The notes below the pieces were generated by a model that did no database searches, was not told the origin of the DNA, and worked only from the letters and a program-made list of their open reading frames with translations. A stretch of 5,237 nucleotides of DNA, taken from contig CAMCUJ010000117.1 in the NCBI GenBank assembly GCA_945878965.1, forward strand, positions 1 to 5,237, written 5' to 3'. The translations under genes and the position numbers were made by a program. Below are positions 1 to 5,215 of the stretch, one piece after another; the stretch's first letter is position 1; each line of letters starts with the position of its first letter. This DNA comes from an uncultured Clostridia bacterium (GTDB taxonomy: Bacteria; Bacillota; Clostridia; Monoglobales; Monoglobaceae).

Positions 1-781
1 TTTTTACACTGTCCCTATCAACATCAATATGCGGTGTTCCCGGATTTACCGATATCTTTCCGTCTATCTTTTCATAATAGGCGTCAACCGCGGGAGCCGT
101 TATCTGTGCATAAAAATCATCAAATATAACTTCTTTAGGCTCAACCTTTTCAATTCTTAAATCTATATCATTGAATTTAAGTGAGGCTATTGAATTATAA
201 ATATCCTCCTTAATCTTATCGTGATTGAACTCATTTCCGTCCTCACCCTTAAATATCTTTAAGGTCTGACCGTCAAGCTCAAAGCTGCATTCCTTGGCAG
301 GCTGCTCAAACTTAACCGTAAATTCATCAATCTTTGCGGAAAGCTTCTCATCATTAAGCGAAATATCAAGAACATTTTCGCTCTTTTTAAATCTTGAAGT
401 AAGAATATTACTCATCTTAGAAAAAATATTCTTTCCTAATCTTTTTTCCGCTATTTCTTCGGCAGTCTGTCCGGCATTAACTATAGGTTCGATATCATCA
501 AGTCCAATGTCGCATATTTCACCGTTATATATCATTCTTACCGTCTGACCCTTAAGCTTATTATCAGCTTCTGCTTGTATAGCTTTTTCAGCTTCATCAA
601 TGCTTAGACCGCTGATATTAATTCCGGCTGCATATGTATTGTTTGGAATTTTATCATAAGCACTTACAGCTATGCCAAACACTAAAATTAAAGCAACAAT
701 ACCTCCGACAATTGATATAACTATTCTTTTGGCTTTTCTACTGCTTTTTATATTTCCCTTCTTCTCGATATTTTCACTCAT
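1..781 (-). CDS. VanW/YoaR-like membrane-anchored protein with peptidoglycan-binding (PG_binding_4-type) region, C-terminus cut by window edge
   Basis: The frame is open from the ATG at 781 to the window edge, giving 260 N-terminal residues without a stop. Residues 1-19 are short and basic (KSSRKAKR). Residues about 20-41 are one hydrophobic helix, so the rest should face outside, anchored by an uncleaved signal. Right after it comes AAGINISGLSIDEAEKAI (about 51-68), the typical opening of PG_binding_4 domains ('GV.I.GL....A...'). Around 226-260 there is a PAVDAYYEK segment followed by DGKISVNPG and HIDVDRD, which resembles the 'P-x-D-A-x-Y ... v.p...G..id' start of a second such unit in VanW/YoaR proteins. 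The VanW or other catalytic domain would lie beyond the edge. An L,D-transpeptidase with the same N-terminal domains is the main alternative. The likely role is cell-wall binding or remodelling; the true substrate is unknown. The start is supported by TGAGGTA five bases upstream. Confidence 0.8.
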   Translation of the reverse strand, partial: MSENIEKKGNIKSSRKAKRIVISIVGGIVALILVFGIAVSAYDKIPNNTYAAGINISGLSIDEAEKAIQAEADNKLKGQTVRMIYNGEICDIGLDDIEPIVNAGQTAEEIAEKRLGKNIFSKMSNILTSRFKKSENVLDISLNDEKLSAKIDEFTVKFEQPAKECSFELDGQTLKIFKGEDGNEFNHDKIKEDIYNSIASLKFNDIDLRIEKVEPKEVIFDDFYAQITAPAVDAYYEKIDGKISVNPGTPHIDVDRDSVK

Positions 782-786
782 ATTTC

Positions 787-793
787 TACCTCA
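787..793 (-). promoter_or_regulatory. Ribosome binding site of the VanW-like gene
   Basis: On the minus strand this reads TGAGGTA, with five bases before the ATG at 781. It is a fair Shine-Dalgarno match and fixes the start of the leftward gene. Confidence 0.7.
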
Positions 794-799
794 TTTTTC

Positions 800-819
800 A
801 ATAAGGGATTTCCCCTATT
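800..819. repeat. Compact 20-bp palindrome in the leader of the VanW-like gene
   Basis: AATAAGGGATTTCCCCTATT is an inverted repeat with nine potential base pairs, one A/C mismatch and a central TT. It lies between the predicted promoter (848-876) and the ribosome binding site of the leftward gene, ending about 19 bases upstream of its start codon. It could be a repressor operator. As RNA it would be a very tight hairpin with a two-base loop, so a DNA-binding site is the easier reading. Function is inferred from position only. Confidence 0.4.
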
Positions 820-847
820 ATTATATTATATCTTTTACACTCATTAT

Positions 848-876
848 ATTATGACATATAATTATTAAAAATGCAA
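848..876 (-). promoter_or_regulatory. Putative sigma-A-type promoter for the VanW-like gene
   Basis: On the minus strand there is TTGCAT (871-876), a 17-base AT-rich spacer, then CATAAT (848-853). The -10 matches the TATAAT consensus at five of six positions; the -35 keeps only the TTG. Spacing is optimal. Transcription would begin near 841, giving a leader of about 60 nt that contains the palindrome at 800-819. Such matches are easy to find in AT-rich DNA, so this is a candidate only. Confidence 0.45.
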
Positions 877-949
877 GGAATTCACCGTAGATTTTAAAAG
901 AAAATATAGCTAAAAATTAAGAAATAGTTAATAATACGTTCATAAAACA

Positions 950-977
950 TTCACACAAAAGCGTTATACTTTTAATA
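950..977 (+). promoter_or_regulatory. Weak candidate promoter for the secreted repeat protein gene
   Basis: TTCACA (950-955) is followed after 16 bases by TAATAT (972-977). The -35 matches TTGACA at five of six positions and the -10 matches TATAAT at four of six. TATACT at 965-970 is a better -10 but has no -35 at suitable distance. The resulting leader would be about 90 nt. Low confidence because the region is very AT-rich. Confidence 0.3.
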
Positions 978-1058
978 TAGAAGTTAATTAAATGAATAAT
1001 CAATTTAACTAATCATAATTTATTAACTTTTAAAATAAAATATACTCTAATAATTTTT

Positions 1059-1064
1059 GGATGG
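1059..1064 (+). promoter_or_regulatory. Ribosome binding site that decides the start of the secreted protein
   Basis: GGATGG lies eight bases before the ATG at 1073, a workable Shine-Dalgarno. The earlier in-frame ATG at 1061 is inside this element and has no purine-rich site upstream, so 1073 is preferred. Confidence 0.5.
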
Positions 1065-1072
1065 TGCAAACT

Positions 1073-1849
1073 ATGAACAATGAACAAAACTATATTGTAA
1101 AGAGAAGTAAACTCCTAAAATTCAAACACATAACCGCAATACTGATTATGTCTGCCGCACTTATTTCATCACTTGACCAAGTAGCGTGTGCTGCATCAAA
1201 ACCAATGGTAAACAACGCAAGAAATTATATATACCTTACGTATAAAGAAAAAATTCAAAGTATTGCTGCAGCATCCGACAGTAAAAAACGAAAGAGCTAC
1301 ACAAGCAATGACCGATTTGAAATTTTAAGTGCATTAACAGGTGAAACTATCGAAACAATTAAACAACAAATTAAAAAAGGAGAAACTCTTGAAAGTATTG
1401 CAGATATGTACGGAGTCTCGGATGAATATAATTTTCTTGTTTTAAAAGCTTATAACAGCGGTCTTGACAAATTATATAATGAAGGTAAATTATCAGACGA
1501 GGAGTATGTTTCTATGTATAATAATGCTGATTTATCATTTATCAACAGCTGTGATGCAAAACCAAAGACAGATAACATTTACGGCAACTCAGGAAATATA
1601 ACAGCTCTTCTTGCAAGTGTTATAGAGAAAGATGAAAGTGAAGTAGAACAAATTCTTATAACAGGCGCAAATCCTTGGGACGTAGCTGAGGAATACGGAA
1701 AATTTTCAGAGCTTAAGGATTTAGTTTTTGAAAATACGCTTTCAAATATCGATGCAATGCTTGAAAGCGGAAAAATAACTCAGTCAGAAGCTGACGATAT
1801 AATTTCCGACTTTGAAAATTCATTTCTATCAAAAATCAAATCACATTAA
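1073..1849 (+). CDS. Secreted protein of unknown function with two diverged helical repeats
   Basis: The product is 258 aa counted from the ATG at 1073; an ATG at 1061 would add four residues but lacks a ribosome binding site. Residues 1-40 form a signal peptide: a basic stretch (KRSKLLKFKH), a hydrophobic core (ITAILIMSAALISSL) and a type I peptidase site A-C-A before ASKP. The Cys here does not fit a lipobox because Q is at -3. The mature part contains two copies of a module, about residues 84-155 and 179-250, which align without gaps at an offset of 95. Shared positions include G103/G198, A110/A205, YG 113-114/208-209, LV 122-123/217-218, D132/D227, GK 138-139/233-234 and E144/E239. Each copy reads as helix, 'G-x-x-x-x-x-[IV]-A-x-x-YG', long helix, then '[EQ]-x-GK-[LI]-[ST]'. 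I recall similar 'SGK-[IL]-T-x-E-x-A-D' helical modules in secreted Firmicute proteins of unknown role. It is a single-gene unit followed by a terminator at 1920-1952. No enzymatic residues are evident. Confidence 0.8.
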   Translation: MNNEQNYIVKRSKLLKFKHITAILIMSAALISSLDQVACAASKPMVNNARNYIYLTYKEKIQSIAAASDSKKRKSYTSNDRFEILSALTGETIETIKQQIKKGETLESIADMYGVSDEYNFLVLKAYNSGLDKLYNEGKLSDEEYVSMYNNADLSFINSCDAKPKTDNIYGNSGNITALLASVIEKDESEVEQILITGANPWDVAEEYGKFSELKDLVFENTLSNIDAMLESGKITQSEADDIISDFENSFLSKIKSH

Positions 1850-1881
1850 TGAAACAATTTTATCTACATATTGAAAACTCT

Positions 1882-1904
1882 AACCGCTGTTCTCCTTAGG
1901 CGGT
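1882..1904 (+). repeat. Duplicated terminator arm with weak hairpin
   Basis: AACCGCTGTT at 1882-1891 is an exact copy of the downstream arm of the terminator (1940-1949). ACCGC (1883-1887) can pair with GCGGT (1900-1904), but no T tract follows, so this is not a terminator itself. AACCGCT (1882-1888) can also pair perfectly with AGCGGTT (1920-1926), which competes with the terminator stem. It may be a decayed duplicate terminator. Confidence 0.45.
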
Positions 1905-1919
1905 AAGTAGAATTAAAAA

Positions 1920-1952
1920 AGCGGTTTGAATTAAGCTTCAACCGCTGTTTTT
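1920..1952 (+). terminator. Rho-independent terminator of the secreted protein gene, probably bidirectional
   Basis: The arms are AGCGGTTTGAA (1920-1930) and TTCAACCGCT (1937-1946), ten base pairs with one bulged T and a six-base loop, followed by GTTTTTATT. On the minus strand the same stem is followed by a run of T (complement of the A run at 1915-1919), so it can also stop leftward transcripts. It lies about 70 bases past the stop codon at 1849. Confidence 0.8.
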
Positions 1953-1963
1953 ATTGTATCAAG

Positions 1964-1999
1964 AAAACCTGTCAAAGATAAATTCTTCGACAGGTTTTT
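1964..1999 (-). terminator. Rho-independent terminator of the cheW-receptor operon, probably bidirectional
   Basis: AAAACCTGTC (1964-1973) pairs with GACAGGTTTT (1989-1998) over ten bases. After one A/C mismatch the stem can extend inward by AAGA/TCTT, leaving a small loop. On the minus strand it is followed by TTTTCTTGAT; on the plus strand the stem ends in TTTTT. It starts 43 bases past the receptor stop codon, as expected for the end of the leftward operon. Confidence 0.75.
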
Positions 2000-2004
2000 C
2001 ACAT

Positions 2005-2028
2005 TTAAAAGTTTGCAATTAAAAGTTT
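2005..2028. repeat. Short direct repeat TTAAAAGTTT
   Basis: TTAAAAGTTT occurs at 2005-2014 and again at 2019-2028, a 14-base period, between the receptor stop codon and its terminator. It is AT-rich and short, so it is probably incidental. Confidence 0.3.
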
Positions 2029-2041
2029 AGTTTGTCTGTAA

Positions 2042-4717
2042 TTAATATTTGTCATTTGCATCATCCGAGAATTTGCCTTTGCCCTTTTTAGCAAACTTCT
2101 TTGCCTTTCGGCTCATCTTTTTTCCCGTCTTAGAAGCCTTAGACTCAGCATTCTCATCTTTATTTGCTTCTGACTCTTCAACGCTGTTATTGGTTTCGGC
2201 AATTTCATCAGCATCAACTATTTTAACATCCTCTATTACCTCTGCATCTCCATCAAGACTAACTGACTCCTCAGTAGTACTGTATACATCTTCGGCAATA
2301 TCGGTTTCATCTGTAATTTCAGATGCCGGCTCAAGGTTATTCACTGTATTCTCGGTAATTTCATCTTTAATTTCTGTTTCCGATTCAATTTCTGATGTTG
2401 TTTCATCAACTGCAGCATCGCTGTCTTCAACTACTTCTGAAGAGTTATTATCATTCTCTGCTGTTTCATTGTCAGCATATGGATCTTCATCTCCAAAATC
2501 AAATGTGTTAAACAAAGCCTCATAAGCCGCTTCTTCATCAACAGGTTCACTATTTACATCTGTATTCTCTTCTGATGATGACACTTCAACTGCTTCACTG
2601 CTTACCGATGCAGAAATCTCTTCACTTGAATCAACTGAATCTCCAAAATCATAATCGTCAAGACCATCATAATCTTCAGTATCTTCAGTATCTTCATATG
2701 TCATTTCAGTTTCTTCAGCCTCACGAAGTGCAACAAGTCTATCATATCTTTCAGCGTTTTCCTCAGTCTTGAATGTATCAATTAATTCACGAAGCTCATT
2801 TGCAAGTGCTGATAACTCTTCACTTGCAGCCGCACATCTTTCTGCCGTTGAAGAGTTTGTATGAATAACCTTTGATATCTCCTCAACACTGTTTACAATC
2901 ATTGTTGTAGACTCAGCCTGTTCATTTGATTTTACAGCTATATGATCAATCTTTTCAACTATACCGTTGATTACATCAACAACCTTAGCTATTTTATTAC
3001 CAACAAGATCTGAGAATCTCATACCGCCTTCAACCAATTCAACAATTTCTCTAATAAGGACGCCTGTTTCCTTGGCTGCACCTGCACTCTTATTCGCAAG
3101 ATTTCTTACCTCATCCGCAACAACCGCAAAACCTTTACCGTAGCTGCCTGCTCTTGCCGCCTCAATCGATGCGTTAAGTGCAAGTACATTTGTCTGGAAT
3201 GCGAAATCATCTATTGTCTGTACAACATTATTCATCTTAGCTGTTGTATCATTAATCTTTTCCATTTCAGCATTCATATCCATAAAGCTTTTTAAGCAAT
3301 CATCAACTATAGAATTAGCCTCATTGGTAAGTCCGCTCGCCTCAGTTGCATCCTTGGCATTAAGAGCAATCTTATTGGAGTTTTCTCTGATAAGTACAGA
3401 AAGCTTATCAACCTCACGCGCCTGGTCAATAGAACCCTGCGACATAGCCTGTGCGGCTTTTGATACCTCGTCAGAACCGCTTGTAACTTCCTGCGATGAT
3501 ACCAATAATCTGTTTATTATCTCTTTAAGCGATACAGTAATATTACTTATAGCCGAGCGTATTCCAACAAAGTCACCCTTGTAATCAAGCATAACCTTCA
3601 TTGTTAAGTCACCTTTTGAAATAGTACTTAACATATGCTCAATATCTCCAATGTAAGACTGGAGCATTGAAACCGTATTTGTAAGAGCTCTCGCAAGCTC
3701 GCCTATTTCATCCTGTGACTTTGTATCAAGCTTAGTCTTGTTTTTACTGTTAATTCCAAGGTCACCGCCACTTATTCTGTCTGCAAGCTTTGTAACCTTT
3801 TCAACCGGCATTCCTATATATTTAATGACAAATATTCTTAGCGCCGCTACTGTTCCGATTAACAATGCAAGAATTAAAACAATTGATATCAAATTAACTT
3901 TCAATAGTCCACCAACTATACTGTCAATACAAACAGCCGATACTCCAATTAGCTTCTTGTCAAAGAAAGATGAGTAAATCATTGTATAATTCTTATTATT
4001 TATTTTCTTCTTTACAACGTAATCTTTTCCTTCATTTACAATCTGGTCATATATATCATCGCTAAGCTTCTCTTTGGCATTTTGTAATCCGCCAAGACCG
4101 TTTATAGTAGATGCAACCTGACTTTTCTCATTATATATTGCAAAAAAGTTTCTATCACTTCCGGCAATAGCCTTAAGATTATTTATATTAGCAATATCTG
4201 CACCAAGAGATATCACCGCAACAACCTGATCTTTATCATTCTTCACAGGTATTCCTGTAAAATATCCAAGCTTTGTATCCGCAGATTTCTCAAAACAAGA
4301 TGTTTCATTTCCCGCAAGCGCATCAGTAATATGTTTTAATCCGGCAGACTGACCTATTACCGATGAAATATTACTTTCAATGTAATTTCCATCCTTGTCC
4401 GCAATCGCTATGTAGCTTATATATGTATTACTTAGAAAGTTGTTATAATAAGCCAGCTTATCACTTAAAGCACCGTTTTTAACAATTAAATTTTGAAAAT
4501 CCTTATCCTCTTTAATAGTATTTACGGCAATCTCCATATCATCCGAAATATCATTCATATACTTATCAAGTATAACTCTTGAATCTTCCGCCAACATAGC
4601 ATATTCAGAATTTATTAATGATATATACTGAAATATTGCTACCACAAATGAACCTGATACTATTAACATTGCGGCAATAACAATTGCCAGTATTTTATTA
4701 ACAATTTTATTCATCAT
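2042..4717 (-). CDS. Methyl-accepting chemotaxis protein with Cache-type sensor and long acidic/basic C-terminal tail
   Basis: This is a transmembrane chemoreceptor of 891 aa that should control CheA through CheW. The chosen start is the ATG at 4717, ten bases after AGGAG; the in-frame GTG at 4726 is one base from that site and cannot be served by it. Helix TM1 spans about 8-29. The external part (30-270) looks like a double Cache sensor: YIAIADKDGNYIESNISSV and PVKNDKDQVVAVISLGADI in the first unit, then VNEGKDYVVKKKINNKNY and SFFDKKLIGVSAVCID in the second, which recalls dCache_3. TM2 is about 274-298, HAMP about 295-352 (GGDLGI, DEIGELARAL), and a second HAMP-like unit about 357-400 (SKGDLTMKV, YKGDFVGI). 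The signalling domain is about 402-650, with the tip at 502-544 (FQTNVLALNASIEAARAG, GKGFAVVADEVRNLA). AAASEEL (629-635) resembles a methylation site. Residues 651-891 are an extra tail: about 668-857 is 37% Asp+Glu with only three Lys, then 860-882 is Lys-rich. The ligand cannot be told. The gene lies in an operon after cheW. Confidence 0.95.
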   Translation of the reverse strand: MMNKIVNKILAIVIAAMLIVSGSFVVAIFQYISLINSEYAMLAEDSRVILDKYMNDISDDMEIAVNTIKEDKDFQNLIVKNGALSDKLAYYNNFLSNTYISYIAIADKDGNYIESNISSVIGQSAGLKHITDALAGNETSCFEKSADTKLGYFTGIPVKNDKDQVVAVISLGADIANINNLKAIAGSDRNFFAIYNEKSQVASTINGLGGLQNAKEKLSDDIYDQIVNEGKDYVVKKKINNKNYTMIYSSFFDKKLIGVSAVCIDSIVGGLLKVNLISIVLILALLIGTVAALRIFVIKYIGMPVEKVTKLADRISGGDLGINSKNKTKLDTKSQDEIGELARALTNTVSMLQSYIGDIEHMLSTISKGDLTMKVMLDYKGDFVGIRSAISNITVSLKEIINRLLVSSQEVTSGSDEVSKAAQAMSQGSIDQAREVDKLSVLIRENSNKIALNAKDATEASGLTNEANSIVDDCLKSFMDMNAEMEKINDTTAKMNNVVQTIDDFAFQTNVLALNASIEAARAGSYGKGFAVVADEVRNLANKSAGAAKETGVLIREIVELVEGGMRFSDLVGNKIAKVVDVINGIVEKIDHIAVKSNEQAESTTMIVNSVEEISKVIHTNSSTAERCAAASEELSALANELRELIDTFKTEENAERYDRLVALREAEETEMTYEDTEDTEDYDGLDDYDFGDSVDSSEEISASVSSEAVEVSSSEENTDVNSEPVDEEAAYEALFNTFDFGDEDPYADNETAENDNNSSEVVEDSDAAVDETTSEIESETEIKDEITENTVNNLEPASEITDETDIAEDVYSTTEESVSLDGDAEVIEDVKIVDADEIAETNNSVEESEANKDENAESKASKTGKKMSRKAKKFAKKGKGKFSDDANDKY
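2672..2698 (-). repeat. 9-bp tandem repeat inside the receptor tail
   Basis: On the plus strand ATCTTCAGT occurs at 2672-2680 and 2681-2689, followed by a third partial copy ATCTTCATA (seven of nine). On the coding strand this gives the EDTEDTEDY run in the acidic tail. The unit is a multiple of three, so copy-number changes would keep the frame. Confidence 0.6.
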
Positions 4718-4727
4718 AGCAACCACG

Positions 4728-4732
4728 CTCCT
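4728..4732 (-). promoter_or_regulatory. Ribosome binding site that decides the receptor start
   Basis: The minus strand reads AAAAAGGAGC, with AGGAG at 4728-4732. It is one base from the GTG at 4726 but ten bases from the ATG at 4717 (13 from the ATG at 4714). This supports 4717 as the start and means translation of the receptor is initiated independently within the 29-bp gap after cheW. Confidence 0.75.
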
Positions 4733-4746
4733 TTTTGTATGGCAAG

Positions 4747-5202
4747 TTATTTCAGAATCCTATCAACATCAAGTATCTGAATTATATCATCTTTATATCT
4801 CACAACTCCGACAACATAAGATTCAATATGACGTCTGGCATGAAGCGATGGCTGCATAATAAGCTCTCCTCCAAAATCCGTAACCTCTGCTACCGCTTTT
4901 ACAACAAAAGCTATCTTTCCTTCTTTAAGTCTTGTTATAATAAAACAAGTCTTATCTGTGTATTCCAGCTTTTCATTGTAAAATACCTTTCCAAGACTGA
5001 CAAAGGAAACCTTTTCTCCGGCAAAATCTATAACACCCTTCTTAAGGTCCTTGTTATCAGCTCCGCCCTCTATGCTGTCATAACCTATAATCTCCGCTAC
5101 CTTTGCTATTGGTATCGCAAATGTACTGTTACCTATAAAACAGACAAGGTATTTGTCCTTTTCTTCATTATTACCTCTTATATCTCTTAAATCCTCTCCC
5201 AT
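4747..5202 (-). CDS. cheW: CheW-like chemotaxis coupling protein, divergent
   Basis: This is a 151-aa cytoplasmic adaptor expected to link the receptor to CheA. The start is the ATG at 5202, eight bases after AGGAG; the TTG at 5223 lies upstream of that site. The whole protein is one CheW fold: KYLVCFIGNSTFAIPI (17-32), IAKVAEIIGY (32-41, matching 'ILKVQEI.GY' of E. coli CheW), KGVIDFAGEKVSFVSL (55-70, the counterpart of 'KGV.NLRG.vvPv.dL'), TCFIITRLKEGKIAFVVKAV (85-104) and DDIIQILDVDRIL (138-150, the usual 'ill.di..ll' end). Length is normal for CheW. Oddly, the conserved Arg of NLRG (R62 in E. coli) is Ala61, and the usual Pro and Asp-Leu-Arg after it are replaced by Ser and Ser-Leu-Gly. 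The 'PN.P..I' segment before it is also missing. The receptor gene follows 29 bp downstream with no terminator between, so they form an operon; the promoter lies off the right edge. A paralogous CheW dedicated to this receptor is the likely reading. Confidence 0.92.
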   Translation of the reverse strand: MGEDLRDIRGNNEEKDKYLVCFIGNSTFAIPIAKVAEIIGYDSIEGGADNKDLKKGVIDFAGEKVSFVSLGKVFYNEKLEYTDKTCFIITRLKEGKIAFVVKAVAEVTDFGGELIMQPSLHARRHIESYVVGVVRYKDDIIQILDVDRILK

Positions 5203-5210
5203 AAAACTAA

Positions 5211-5215
5211 CTCCT
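5211..5215 (-). promoter_or_regulatory. Ribosome binding site that decides the cheW start
   Basis: The minus strand reads AAAAAGGAGTTAGTTTT before ATG; AGGAG sits eight bases from the ATG at 5202. This is a near-ideal site and rules out the TTG at 5223, which lies before it. Confidence 0.85.

Larger units (their letters stand above)
782..1072. other. Divergent intergenic region, AT-rich
   Basis: This gap of about 290 bp separates two divergently transcribed genes. It holds the leader, palindrome and promoter of the leftward gene on the minus strand and a weaker promoter candidate for the rightward gene. An 8-bp inverted repeat, AAGTTAAT (981-988) and ATTAACTT (1022-1029), frames an AT-rich interval upstream of the rightward gene; given the base composition it may be chance. 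I see no small gene with a convincing ribosome binding site, no tRNA and no recognisable riboswitch. Confidence 0.6.

Noticed and set aside
805..814. GGGATTTCCC resembling a eukaryotic NF-kB site
   Set aside because: Coincidence; the context is bacterial and the symmetry is explained by the larger palindrome at 800-819.
294..854. Plus-strand frames opposite or overlapping the VanW-like gene
   Set aside because: The minus frame is open through this region with coherent domain sequence and a ribosome binding site; the plus frames are low-complexity shadows.
981..1029. Inverted repeat AAGTTAAT ... ATTAACTT as an operator
   Set aside because: It is eight AT-rich bases with a 33-base gap in a region of nearly pure A/T, so chance is likely; mentioned only in the intergenic entry.
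1110..1207. Lipoprotein signal with Cys in the VACA segment
   Set aside because: The residue at -3 is Gln, which does not fit a lipobox; the A-C-A site fits ordinary signal peptidase cleavage better.
1376..1440. LysM domain in the secreted protein (KKGETLESIADMYGVS)
   Set aside because: The stretch looks like the start of LysM, but the flanking parts do not fit, and the second repeat has lost the resemblance while keeping the module pattern. It is better read as part of the internal helical repeat.
1850..2041. CRISPR-like or mobile-element repeats between the convergent genes
   Set aside because: The repeats are short, irregular and explained by terminator hairpins; there are no regularly spaced units, target duplications or transposase.
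2049..2525. 158-aa serine-rich plus-strand frame
   Set aside because: It is the complement of the acidic receptor tail: GAA and GAT codons read backwards give Ser/Leu/Phe-rich sequence. No ribosome binding site is seen.
4735..5190. 151-aa plus-strand frame opposite cheW
   Set aside because: It lies entirely antisense to a clear CheW gene; its translation is rich in S, Y, K and N with no recognisable domain, as expected for a shadow frame.
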